Assembly (NCBI RefSeq): GCF_002095435.2
Contig: NZ_MJEJ02000047.1
Span: 170,954 to 234,953, forward strand
Source: Williamsia sp. 1138
Lineage (GTDB): Bacteria; Actinomycetota; Actinomycetes; Mycobacteriales; Mycobacteriaceae
Direction of reading: 5' to 3'
Length of the DNA: 64,000 nucleotides
Shown here: positions 1 to 7,415 of the stretch, piece by piece
Layout: every line of letters begins with the position of its first letter
Position numbering within the stretch: position 1 is the first letter of the stretch
Notes under the pieces: generated by a model
Seen by the model: the letters and a program-made list of their open reading frames with translations, nothing else
The model's database searches: none
Told to the model about the DNA's origin: nothing
Program-made: the position numbers and the translations under genes

Positions 1-402
1 ACACTCGAACTCTCACCGCCGGAACCGTTCTTCCACGGTCATGCGATCAACATCGACATGGCACTGTCGACGACGCTGGCCGAAAAGCGCGGGTTGATCT
101 CCGTCGATGACCGCGACCGGATCCTGGGGGTGATGAACCGCCTGGGCCTCGCCCTCGACAGCGACCATCTCACGCCCGAGCTGCTCGCCGAGGCGACGCA
201 GTCCATCCTCAGGACGCGAGATGGACTGCTGCGGGCCGCGGTACCCAATCCGATCGGGCAGTGTCAGTTCCTCAATGACATCACCGTCGACGAACTCGCC
301 GACACGCTCACCGTGCACAAGAAGATCTGTCTCGACTTCGAGCGCGAGGGTGCAGGGATCGACATGTTCACATCTGCGTCCTTGGCCTCCGTCGATGGCT
401 GA
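1..402 (+). CDS. mysA: Sedoheptulose-7-phosphate cyclase, C-terminal part (DDGS, MysA-like)
   Basis: The gene is cut by the left window edge; the last 133 residues are visible. The segment reads HGHAINIDMALSTTLAEKRG near its start, a pattern of the 3-dehydroquinate-synthase superfamily, in its sugar-phosphate cyclase branch, where a His in the HGHA-type motif helps bind the metal. Family members convert sedoheptulose 7-phosphate to 2-epi-5-epi-valiolone or to desmethyl-4-deoxygadusol (DDG). The visible part cannot tell these apart. Four downstream genes match the mycosporine pathway order, so DDG synthase is the best reading. The stop codon lies inside the next gene (8-nt overlap), indicating translational coupling. 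The alternatives are an EEVS for a C7N aminocyclitol or a true AroB; AroB is unlikely in this company. Confidence 0.8.
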   Translation, partial: TLELSPPEPFFHGHAINIDMALSTTLAEKRGLISVDDRDRILGVMNRLGLALDSDHLTPELLAEATQSILRTRDGLLRAAVPNPIGQCQFLNDITVDELADTLTVHKKICLDFEREGAGIDMFTSASLASVDG

Positions 403-1228
403 CACGGTGTCGATCCCGTCGCATCCGGTCACGCCTTCGACAATCCTTGCGGTGGAGTTGGCCGAACTCGTGGCGTTGGTGGACGCCGCGCCCGAGCTCG
501 ACCCGGGGCTCAAGGAGCGATTGCGCCGAGCGCGCGACCTGGCGCGCGGTCTCGATCCGTACCTGGAGGAGTGCTCGACGCCGGAGTCTCCGGCACTCGC
601 CGCCCTGGCAGCGCGTACCCGGGCGGAGCGGTGGTCAGAGCGGTCGCTCGTCGCCGGATCGGGTCCGTTGGAACAGGAGATGCTGTCGGGCCATGTGGAA
701 GGGCAGACGCTGAAGTTCCTGGTGCACATGACCCGTGCTCGTCGGGTCCTCGACATCGGGATGTTCACCGGGTACTCGGCGCTCGCGATGGCCGAGGCGC
801 TCCCGGACGATGGGGAGGTGGTGGCCTGTGAGGTCGATCCGTACGTCGCCGACCTCGCCCGTCAGTGTTTTGCCGAATCACCCGCCGGCAAAAGGATTCG
901 AGTGGAAGTCGGTCCAGCCCTGAACACGGTCCTCCGGCTCGACGGTCCGTTCGACGTGGTGTTCATCGACGCCGACAAAACCGGGTACCTCGACTACTTC
1001 CACTACCTCATCGGCAGTGACCTGCTCGCACCGCATGGCGTGATCGTCGTCGACAACACGCTCCTGCAGGGGGAGCCGTACGCGAACAACGGTGCCCGTT
1101 CCACCAACGGGCAAGCGATCGCCGACTTCAACCGGGTCGTCGCCGCGGACGCCAGGGTGGAGCAGGTGCTGCTGCCGTTGCGGGACGGGGTGACCCTCAT
1201 CCGGCGAACGAGCACGGACGCGTCATGA
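395..1228 (+). CDS. mysB: SAM-dependent O-methyltransferase (MysB-like)
   Basis: A 277-aa class I methyltransferase. The SAM-binding loop is VLDIGMFTGYSALAMAE (about residues 118-134) and the metal/substrate loop is VVFIDADKTGYLDYF, as in cation-dependent catechol/caffeoyl-CoA O-methyltransferases. In the mycosporine pathway this enzyme methylates desmethyl-4-deoxygadusol to 4-deoxygadusol. The start at 395 was chosen because it gives the usual family length and an 8-nt overlap with the cyclase stop; an upstream in-frame extension would lie entirely within mysA in another frame. The stop shares ATGA with the next start. The first 90 residues are a helical cap typical of MysB-type enzymes. Function rests on family plus context. 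Confidence 0.85.
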   Translation: MADTVSIPSHPVTPSTILAVELAELVALVDAAPELDPGLKERLRRARDLARGLDPYLEECSTPESPALAALAARTRAERWSERSLVAGSGPLEQEMLSGHVEGQTLKFLVHMTRARRVLDIGMFTGYSALAMAEALPDDGEVVACEVDPYVADLARQCFAESPAGKRIRVEVGPALNTVLRLDGPFDVVFIDADKTGYLDYFHYLIGSDLLAPHGVIVVDNTLLQGEPYANNGARSTNGQAIADFNRVVAADARVEQVLLPLRDGVTLIRRTSTDAS

Positions 1229-2526
1229 CCGCAGCGTCGTCTGGCAAGACCATCGGTGCGCTGGTGGGACTTCTCGCCACATTGCCGGTCGATCTCGCGG
1301 TTACCGCGATCGCCGCGGTCCGTCGCGTGCCGAAGCCGGAGGTGGACCAAACGAGCAGGCGCCGGACGGTTCTCATCACGGGCGGCAAGATGACCAAAGC
1401 GTTGTCGCTCGCCCGCGCGTTCCATCTGGCCGGCCACCGGGTGATCCTGGCAGAATCCACGAAGTATCGGCTCACCGGCCATCGTTTCTCCAACGCCGTC
1501 GACAGGTTTGTCTGCCTCCCGGAACCGACGTCACCGCACTATGCCGACGCACTGCTCGACGTCGTCAAGCGCGAAGAAGTCGATGTCTTCGTGCCGGTCT
1601 CGAGTCCCGCGTCCAGCGTCTACGAGGCGGATGCGGGCGAAATCCTCGGAGACTTCTGTAACGTCGTCCACGGAAATCTGCGCACGGTGCGCATGGTCGA
1701 TGACAAGGATCAATTCTCGGAGTTCGCGCGGTCGGTCGGTGTCCGGGTTCCTGATTCGCGGCGCATCACCGATCCGGTCCAGATCTCGGAGTTCGATTTC
1801 CCTCCCGGTCGCGAGTACATCCTGAAGCGAATTTCGTACAACCCCGTCGGTCGCATGGACCTCACGAAGCTCTCACGCGCGACGCCCGAGCGTAATCTGC
1901 AGTTCGCAGCGACCCTGCCGATCTCTGAAGAGGATCCGTGGATCTTGCAGGAATACGTTGCAGGCCAGGAGTATTGCACGCACGGTACCGCGCGTGCAGG
2001 GGATCTGCAGGTGTACGCGTGCTGTGAGTCGTCGGCCTTCCAGGTCAACTACGAGATGGTGGACAAGCCGGAAATCCTCTCGTGGGTGCAGACATTCGTG
2101 GGTCGGCTCGGCGTCAGCGGCCAGTACTCGTTCGATTTCATCGAGGGTGCAGACGGACATGCCTACGCAATCGAGTGCAATCCGCGGACGCACTCGGCCA
2201 TCACGATGTTCGAGGGCCATCCCCACCTGGCTTCTGCTTATCTCGAGGACCGGCACCCGATGATCGTCCCGGAAGCGGATTCCCTGCCGACGTACTGGAT
2301 TTACCACGAGCTGTGGCGGTTGCTGACTGAACCGGGTCGCCGCGATCGCATGCGGGTCATCCGACGAGGACGCGACGCCATCTTCGCAGCATGGGATCCG
2401 CTCCCATACCTCCTCGTTCATCACCTGCAGATCCCGTCGTTGCTTGTGAGGAGCTTGATCGCCGGAAAAACGTGGACGCGTATCGATTTCAACATCGGCA
2501 AGCTCGTCGAGTCGGGAGGCGACTGA
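1225..2526 (+). CDS. mysC: ATP-grasp ligase (MysC-like, 4-deoxygadusol-glycine ligase)
   Basis: A 433-aa ATP-grasp protein. A hydrophobic N-terminal stretch (residues 8-30) precedes VLITGGKMTKALSLARAF, the start of the pre-ATP-grasp domain. The nucleotide-binding core includes EYILKRISYN and WILQEYVAGQEYCTHG, and the metal-binding end is FDFIEGADGHAYAIECNPRT. MysC proteins attach glycine to 4-deoxygadusol to give mycosporine-glycine. The start overlaps the methyltransferase stop as ATGA and the stop overlaps the next start as TGATG, so the genes are almost certainly co-translated. The identity of the amino acid is assumed from cyanobacterial and Actinosynnema homologues, not read from the sequence. 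Confidence 0.85.
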   Translation: MTAASSGKTIGALVGLLATLPVDLAVTAIAAVRRVPKPEVDQTSRRRTVLITGGKMTKALSLARAFHLAGHRVILAESTKYRLTGHRFSNAVDRFVCLPEPTSPHYADALLDVVKREEVDVFVPVSSPASSVYEADAGEILGDFCNVVHGNLRTVRMVDDKDQFSEFARSVGVRVPDSRRITDPVQISEFDFPPGREYILKRISYNPVGRMDLTKLSRATPERNLQFAATLPISEEDPWILQEYVAGQEYCTHGTARAGDLQVYACCESSAFQVNYEMVDKPEILSWVQTFVGRLGVSGQYSFDFIEGADGHAYAIECNPRTHSAITMFEGHPHLASAYLEDRHPMIVPEADSLPTYWIYHELWRLLTEPGRRDRMRVIRRGRDAIFAAWDPLPYLLVHHLQIPSLLVRSLIAGKTWTRIDFNIGKLVESGGD

Positions 2527-3560
2527 TGCAAAACCTCAAGGTTCTGGCCTTGGCAGGCTCGCCCGTCGACCACTTCGGCGCCGACCTGTCCCGGGTGTAC
2601 GCAACGGGTTTCGTGGATGCCTTCAGGGGTCTGACCGGTTACCAGGTCGAGGTGGCCTACGTATCGCCTGATGGCAGTTGGCGGTTTCTGAGTGGGCTGC
2701 ACGAGGACGAGATCGCTGCAGCGCAGGAGGTGTCCCTTTCGGATGCCGTCGGCTACATCCAGGCGCGACGCTATGACGTGATCGTTCCCGAGATGTTCTG
2801 TCTCCCGGGTATGACGGCGTACCGGTCGCTGTTCGACGTGATCGGTGTCCCGTACCTGGGTAACCGTGCCGATGTCATGGCGCTGACGGCCGACAAGCAC
2901 TTGACCCGCCTTGTTGCCGCCGCGGCGGGGGTCGCGGTTCCCGCCGGCGAGGTGCTCCGGGCTGGTGAGAAGTACACCGGGGAATTGCCTGTGGTCGTCA
3001 AACCCGCGGACTCCGACAACTCCATGGGCGTGGCATTGGTGCGAGAAGACTCGGACATGGACCTCGCGATCGCCGACGCGCTGCTGTACTCGGATTCGGC
3101 ACTGGTCGAGACCTACGTGCCACTGGGCCGAGAGGTGCGGTGCGGCATCATCGTTCGCGATGGAGAGTTGGTGTGCCTGCCACTCGAGGAGTACGCAGTC
3201 GACGAACAGACCCACCCCATCCGTGCTCGCGCCGACAAGCTGGACCGGACCTCCGAGGGTCAGCTGTACCTGGTGGCGAAAGAGTCCACCAAGGCGTGGA
3301 TCGTCGACGTGGACGACCCGGTGACCGAGGCGGTATGGGCCGCCGCCCGACGCGCTCACATCGCTCTCGGTTGCCGGCACTACAGTCTGTTCGACTTCCG
3401 GGTCGATCCGGGCGGCGTGCCCTGGTTTCTCGAGGCCGGACTGTACTGCTCGTACTCACCGAGCAGCGTGATCGCGGTGATGGCCGCCGCCGCCGGTATC
3501 ACCGTCGATGAGTTGTTCGCCATCGGCGTGCGGGAGATCGCCCACGAGAAGGCTCGCTGA
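2526..3560 (+). CDS. mysD: D-Ala-D-Ala ligase-like enzyme (MysD-like)
   Basis: A 344-aa ATP-grasp enzyme resembling D-alanine-D-alanine ligases: an N-terminal Rossmann-like region (YDVIVPEMFCLPGMTAYRS), then LPVVVKPADSDNSMGVALV for ATP binding and a C-terminal FDFRVDPGGVPWFLEAGLYC metal/phosphate segment. In the DdlB-type step of MAA synthesis, MysD condenses mycosporine-glycine with a second amino acid (serine gives shinorine; alanine or threonine occur in other systems), forming the UV-absorbing imine. A true peptidoglycan Ddl is unlikely: the canonical EVNTxPG end is changed to LEAGLYC and the gene sits inside the operon. The start at 2526 gives a TGATG overlap with the previous gene. Confidence 0.83.
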   Translation: MQNLKVLALAGSPVDHFGADLSRVYATGFVDAFRGLTGYQVEVAYVSPDGSWRFLSGLHEDEIAAAQEVSLSDAVGYIQARRYDVIVPEMFCLPGMTAYRSLFDVIGVPYLGNRADVMALTADKHLTRLVAAAAGVAVPAGEVLRAGEKYTGELPVVVKPADSDNSMGVALVREDSDMDLAIADALLYSDSALVETYVPLGREVRCGIIVRDGELVCLPLEEYAVDEQTHPIRARADKLDRTSEGQLYLVAKESTKAWIVDVDDPVTEAVWAAARRAHIALGCRHYSLFDFRVDPGGVPWFLEAGLYCSYSPSSVIAVMAAAAGITVDELFAIGVREIAHEKAR

Positions 3561-4321
3561 TGCAGTGTCAGGTCTTCGATCCGATCGGTGCCCGCGTCGC
3601 CGAACTGTCATTGGACGAGGTGGACGCCGGTGACGTGGCCCGGCTCGAGAAGCTGCTGGCCGAGTCCGGTGTCGTGGTCATTCCAGACCAGAACATCGAC
3701 GACAGGGCGTTTCTCGCGTTCCTGAAGCGGTTCGGTGAGCTGATGTTCACCACGGGCGAGATGCCGCTCGCGGGCTACCCTGACCTCAACGTCATCAGCA
3801 ATGTCGGCCGGACGACACCGCCGAAGTCCACCTTTCACGTCGACACGACGTATGTGTCGCAGCCGCCACGGTACACAGCATTACGTGCGGTGCACGTGCC
3901 CCACGAGGGTGGTCACACCCAGTTCAGCAATCAGTACGCGGCATACGACACGCTCCCCGATGAGATTCGGGACGACCTGGCCGGCCGCCTCGTGACCCAT
4001 GTGGTCACCGGGGTGGATCCGGGCGATGAGCAGGAAACCTCTGCTGCCCATCCGATCTTTCTGACCCACCCGTTGACCGGGAAGACCGCGCTCTATCTTT
4101 CGGCAGCGGCGAGGTGTTCGGCGATCAGCGGCAAGACGTCGCAAGAGACAGAGGAGATCGTCGCCTATCTGATCGGCCACTCGACGCGAGAGGACAACGT
4201 CTTTCGGCACGCCTGGTCCGCCGGTGATGTCGTGATGTGGGACAACCGGGTTGTCATGCACCGCGCCGACCACAGCGGTGTGATCGGCGACCGCGTGATG
4301 CATCGGGGAATGGTTCGTTGA
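3560..4321 (+). CDS. TauD/TfdA-family Fe(II)/2-oxoglutarate dioxygenase, putative MAA tailoring enzyme
   Basis: A 253-aa complete TauD-type dioxygenase. The iron facial triad is visible as H93-x-D95 (FHVDTTYVS) and H234 (WDNRVVMHRAD), followed by Arg 245 or 249 for binding 2-oxoglutarate (DRVMHRGMVR). It starts at the TGATG junction with the MysD-like gene, so it is the fifth member of the operon. In cyanobacteria a different non-haem dioxygenase (MysH, phytanoyl-CoA-hydroxylase type) converts disubstituted MAAs to palythines. This TauD-type protein could do an analogous decarboxylation/demethylation or hydroxylate an amino acid side chain. That is inference; the substrate is unknown. Taurine use is unlikely given the location. 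Confidence 0.8.
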   Translation: MQCQVFDPIGARVAELSLDEVDAGDVARLEKLLAESGVVVIPDQNIDDRAFLAFLKRFGELMFTTGEMPLAGYPDLNVISNVGRTTPPKSTFHVDTTYVSQPPRYTALRAVHVPHEGGHTQFSNQYAAYDTLPDEIRDDLAGRLVTHVVTGVDPGDEQETSAAHPIFLTHPLTGKTALYLSAAARCSAISGKTSQETEEIVAYLIGHSTREDNVFRHAWSAGDVVMWDNRVVMHRADHSGVIGDRVMHRGMVR

Positions 4322-4489
4322 CGTTCTCCCATACACCGACCGTGCCGAAACTCGCGCCGACCGTGCCCTTGCGGTCGTCGAGCGTGCGCTTGTTGCTCGA
4401 ATCCGACGATGTCAGACCCCTTTGATATCCTAGTTGCGGCCGGCGTCCGATATGTCGAAAGGCGTTGCAGCACAGACGGAAAAGTCTTA

Positions 4490-4505
4490 TCGAACACTTG
4501 TGCTA
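4490..4505. promoter_or_regulatory. Degenerate SOS (LexA) box
   Basis: TCGAAC-ACTT-GTGCTA has a perfect left half-site and a 4/6 right half-site compared with the mycobacterial LexA box TCGAACN4GTTCGA. It lies 28 bp upstream of the start of the 13E12 remnant, the same arrangement as the better box before the 13E12-type gene at 62953. It is probably a decayed operator of the decayed gene. Confidence 0.4.
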
Positions 4506-4532
4506 ACCCGAAATCCGCGGTACCTTCATTTC

Positions 4533-4970
4533 ATGAACTTCGGGGGATTGTTCGAACACCTATCAATGATGGCGGCAGATACACTTCTGCTCGCACCGCT
4601 CGACGACGTAGCGTTGTCAGAGGAAACGGTTCACGCACTGCGGGCGCCTGATCCGCGCAGCACACCGCAACGTCTGTCCGAAGGTGGGGTGAAACCGCGG
4701 GTGACGATGACCGTCTCCGCCGAGCACCTCCTGGCCTTACAGATGAACGGCATCCCCGGCGCGAAAGTACCCACCGCGGCCGCGACGTTCGAGTGGACCG
4801 GACCGGTGTCGTTGCCCACCGCGCAGATGACGGTGTGCGATTCGGTGATCACCAAGATCCTGCTCGACAACAACGCCGTACCACTCGAGGTGGGACGCGA
4901 GTTCCGCACGGTCACACCCGCCATCCGCAAAGCACTGATCGCGCGGGGCAACGAACCACTCGCCGCCTGA
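4533..4970 (+). pseudogene. 13E12 repeat family (DUF222/HNH endonuclease) remnant with internal and C-terminal deletions
   Basis: The 145-codon frame starts MNFGGLFEHLSMMAADTLL, like the beginning of many 13E12-family proteins. It then jumps, after about residue 45, to material typical of the late part: VTMTVSAEHLLAL, FEWTGPVSLPTAQM and EVGREFRTVTPAIRKALIAR, the segment just before the HNH motif. Full proteins of this family run about 400-500 residues and continue into a zinc-type HNH nuclease motif (as at 63900-64000). Here roughly 300 internal residues are missing and the frame ends before any HNH Cys or His. A degenerate SOS box precedes it. It appears to be a deletion derivative and is unlikely to encode a nuclease. 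Confidence 0.65.
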
Positions 4971-5060
4971 ACCCAACTGCCTCAACCCAGACGGCCACCG
5001 AGGCCGCCACAGACTTCCGAGAAACTACACACGACGACGCAGTCCCAAGTTACTACCGCA

Positions 5061-5080
5061 GCACCGGATGACTCCGGTGC
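5061..5080 (+). terminator. Hairpin, candidate terminator
   Basis: GCACCGGA-TGAC-TCCGGTGC, perfect 8-bp arms with a 4-nt loop, lies 90 bp after the 13E12 remnant. No T-run follows. It could end transcription from the mycosporine operon and the remnant. Confidence 0.4.
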
Positions 5081-5131
5081 GGCTGGAACATTGACAACTT
5101 CACAGTGTGAGCACGTCTCGGGGCAGCAGTG

Positions 5132-5257
5132 TCAGCCCTGTGTAGCAGCAACGTAGTTCTTCACGATCACCGGCTCGTCGCCCTTCGGTGCGACCCGACT
5201 GACGATCTGACCGATGTCGGCGTTGACGTCGTACGGGTTTCCAGCTCCGGCGTCGAC
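5132..5257 (-). pseudogene. Fragment of an isochorismatase-family cysteine hydrolase
   Basis: On the minus strand about 40 codons end at 5132 and read DIGQIVSRVAPKGDEPVIVK, then NYVAATQG and a stop. This resembles the family segment before the catalytic Lys (typically VAPxxGEPVVxK followed by a short Ser/Ala-Phe strand). Neither the N-terminal Asp motif nor the Cys motif is present nearby. The fragment sits between the operon-end hairpin at 5313-5365 and the 13E12 remnant, so the interval 4971-5373 looks like a graveyard of gene ends. The match is short and the family call is tentative. Confidence 0.3.
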
Positions 5258-5312
5258 CGGCCATCGAAAAGAAGACGGCCGAGCAGCAACGCTCCAACCG
5301 GCCAACCTCAAG

Positions 5313-5365
5313 ACAGCAGCCCGAGAACAAACGGCCCGGATGGGCGCTCGGTCTCGGGCTGCTGT
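5313..5365 (-). terminator. Long perfect hairpin ending the catabolic operon
   Basis: ACAGCAGCCCGAGA (5313-5326) and TCTCGGGCTGCTGT (5352-5365) are perfect 14-bp arms around a 25-nt loop, 8 bp past the stop of the MFS transporter gene. The position fits a terminator for the 12-kb minus-strand operon. There is no clear U-tract, as is common in high-GC actinobacteria. Confidence 0.6.
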
Positions 5366-5373
5366 GGTGAACC

Positions 5374-6630
5374 TCAGTTGACCGCGGAGCCCTCGACATC
5401 GCCGGATTTCAGCTGCCCCAGAACAAGAATGAGGATCAGGGCCACGGCTACCGGGATACAGGCGAGCAGAACAATCGTGCTGGTGGCGACCCCGAGCCCG
5501 ATGAGGGCACCGCCGACGATCGGTCCGACCACCGATCCGAGACGGCCCATCGACGAGGTCCAGCCGACCCCCGTTGCCGCGGTGGCCTGCGGATACAGGG
5601 ACACCGAGACGGCAGCCTGCCCGATCATCCCGGCCTGAAGACCCAGGCCCACTCCGGCGAACACCACCAGCAGCAGGGCTTTGTCGGCGCCGAGGAAGGC
5701 CGACAGTACGAGGAAGACGATCGCCACCGCAGTGGTGCCTGCCAGCACCGAGGTCATTCGAAACCGCAACGCTCCCACCATCAGCACGCCGGCGCCGATG
5801 ATGCTGCCGATCCCGAGAGCTGCCGAACCGAGTGGCGCCAGCCCCGTGGTGAATCCGTAGCTCGTCAGCAGGGTCGGAAGCCAGGACGAGAAGATGTAGA
5901 AGACCGAGAACACCAGAAAGGCAAAGGCCCACAGCAGGATCGTGCGGGACCGCACCTGTGGTTCGAACAGCCGGGCCACCGATGCGTCGTGCTTGGCCCT
6001 GGGCGACGAGGCGACCACACCGGTGATCGTGCGCTCGTCGGGAAGCCACCGCCACAGGAAGGGAAGGAGCACCGCGGAGGCCATCGCGCCGAGGATGAAC
6101 ACCCACTCCCATCCGAATGCCGAGACGATCTGCGATCCGGCGAGGCCGGCGATGAGCGCACCGAGGGAGATGCCCATGGTCACGAACACTGCTATCGATT
6201 GGCGGTAACGAGTCGGGTTGAGTGCGGTGGCCTGTGCCACGGCCGCGGGCATCACGGCACCGAGCCCGAAACCGGTGATGAAGCGGAGTGCGCTGAGTTC
6301 GATGATGGAACCGGCCCACGCCGTGAGCAGTGATCCGATGGTGAAGGCGACCACGGCGGCGAGGATGACGTGGCGGCACCCGAAACGGGCCGTCAGGCGT
6401 CCCACCGCGATATAGCCGAGTGCGACGCCGAGGCTGGTCAGAGAGAGCGCCGGGGTGAAGTGGGAAGCCGACACGTCCCAGTCCTTGGACAAAGCCGGCA
6501 CGGACAGACCGAGGGCGATGGTGTCGTAACCGTCGAGCACAACGGCGATGAAGGCGAGGGCGAGCACGGGCCAGTTCGGCCGGGTGATCTCGCCGGTACT
6601 GGTCTGCTGGGTCATGGTCGGTCCGCTCAT
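5374..6630 (-). CDS. MFS transporter, aromatic acid:H+ symporter (AAHS-like)
   Basis: A 418-aa protein with 12 predicted membrane segments. The first begins WPVLALAFIAVVLDGYDTIALG, matching the DGxD motif in TM1 of the aromatic acid/H+ symporter family (PcaK, BenK, MhbT). The TM2-TM3 loop GRLTARFGCRHVILAA is the MFS motif A. It is the last gene of the catabolic operon and probably imports the carboxylated aromatic substrate. The start at 6630 has an AAGGA ribosome site 8 bp upstream; a second Met lies five codons later. The substrate cannot be read from the sequence. Confidence 0.85.
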   Translation of the reverse strand: MSGPTMTQQTSTGEITRPNWPVLALAFIAVVLDGYDTIALGLSVPALSKDWDVSASHFTPALSLTSLGVALGYIAVGRLTARFGCRHVILAAVVAFTIGSLLTAWAGSIIELSALRFITGFGLGAVMPAAVAQATALNPTRYRQSIAVFVTMGISLGALIAGLAGSQIVSAFGWEWVFILGAMASAVLLPFLWRWLPDERTITGVVASSPRAKHDASVARLFEPQVRSRTILLWAFAFLVFSVFYIFSSWLPTLLTSYGFTTGLAPLGSAALGIGSIIGAGVLMVGALRFRMTSVLAGTTAVAIVFLVLSAFLGADKALLLVVFAGVGLGLQAGMIGQAAVSVSLYPQATAATGVGWTSSMGRLGSVVGPIVGGALIGLGVATSTIVLLACIPVAVALILILVLGQLKSGDVEGSAVN

Positions 6631-6678
6631 GATGGCGTCCTTGTGGTTGTCGATGCGTGAGCACCGGTTGGGTTGATT

Positions 6679-7083
6679 TTAGTCGCCCGCGGAACGGACT
6701 TTCGGTAGGAATCCCTGAGCTTCGACCTCGACGGTGAGGCCTGGGTTGACCAGGGCAGACACCTCGACGAGGGTCGAGCACGGAAATGGTTCGGTGAAGA
6801 CGGCGCTGCGAGCCCGGGAGACTGCTTGCTTGTCGGCGATGTCGGTGAGGTAGATACGCAGAACGACGATGTCGTCGACGTGTGCCCCGCAGGCCTGGGC
6901 GAGCGCCTGCGTCCGGCGGAAGGCTTCGACGGCCTGCGCATAGGTGCTGCTGCCGCCGATCGGGCCAGAAGGTGAACCCGCGTGCATTCCTGAGAGGAAG
7001 AACTGGTCGCCGACGACCCGGGCGTTGCTGAACATGTCCGGTCGCGGGGGTGCCGGGACGGACGGGTCATCGACCCCGGTCAT
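6679..7083 (-). CDS. RidA/YjgF-family protein (second copy in operon)
   Basis: A 134-aa RidA-type trimeric protein: FSNARVVGDQFFLSGMHAG at the start, VVLRIYLTDIADKQ in the middle, and FPCSTLVEVSALVNPGLTVEVEAQ at the end. The loop usually carrying the conserved Arg of imine deaminases (xxRxxVEV) reads CSTLVEV, so the Arg that holds the carboxylate is absent and simple 2-iminoacid hydrolysis is doubtful. Members of this family also act as lyases or hydrolases in ring-cleavage pathways. Its start overlaps the upstream stop as ATGA. It shares little obvious identity with the other RidA at 15851. Confidence 0.8.
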   Translation of the reverse strand: MTGVDDPSVPAPPRPDMFSNARVVGDQFFLSGMHAGSPSGPIGGSSTYAQAVEAFRRTQALAQACGAHVDDIVVLRIYLTDIADKQAVSRARSAVFTEPFPCSTLVEVSALVNPGLTVEVEAQGFLPKVRSAGD

Positions 7084-7415
7084 CGGGTGCCCGCTGCTCT
7101 GCGGGCATCGGACTCACGGGTGAGGCGTTCGTGCACGTCCGAGAAGTCATACGTGGGGTAGAACTCCGTTTGGAATGTGCCCCACGCTCGTCGCTCGAGC
7201 TCGACATTCACCGCCGCCAGCCGATCGGCGGGCAGGCGCAGCGTGACGATCTGACCGATGCCCATCGCGACCACCCAGGAGACGACCTCGCAACCCTCGG
7301 GTGGGAAGCCGTGCCACCAGTCGCTGTCGTCGAGCCGGCCCTGCAGCTGCTCCAGGTTCTGGCTCTGGTCATGCCGCAGGAAGATGGTCAGCATCATGGT
7401 GTCGGCGGCGGTCAT
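7080..7415 (-). CDS. Conserved small protein of unknown function in aromatic operon
   Basis: A 111-aa protein not assigned to a family. It starts MTAADTMMLTIFLRHDQSQN and looks like a small alpha/beta fold of the dimeric ferredoxin-like barrel type: an early beta strand (MMLTIFLRHD), a central VVSWVVAMGIGQIVTLRLP and a terminal helix. It overlaps both neighbours by ATGA (Rieske oxygenase upstream, RidA downstream), so it is made together with the oxygenase. A role as an accessory or isomerase-like protein is possible, but nothing in the sequence settles it. Confidence 0.7.
   Translation of the reverse strand: MTAADTMMLTIFLRHDQSQNLEQLQGRLDDSDWWHGFPPEGCEVVSWVVAMGIGQIVTLRLPADRLAAVNVELERRAWGTFQTEFYPTYDFSDVHERLTRESDARRAAGTR

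Noticed and set aside
1..4321. A C7N aminocyclitol (validamycin/acarbose-type) cluster
   Set aside because: The cyclase would allow it, but the O-methyltransferase and two ATP-grasp ligases directly following fit mycosporine synthesis; no aminotransferase or glycosyltransferase is present.
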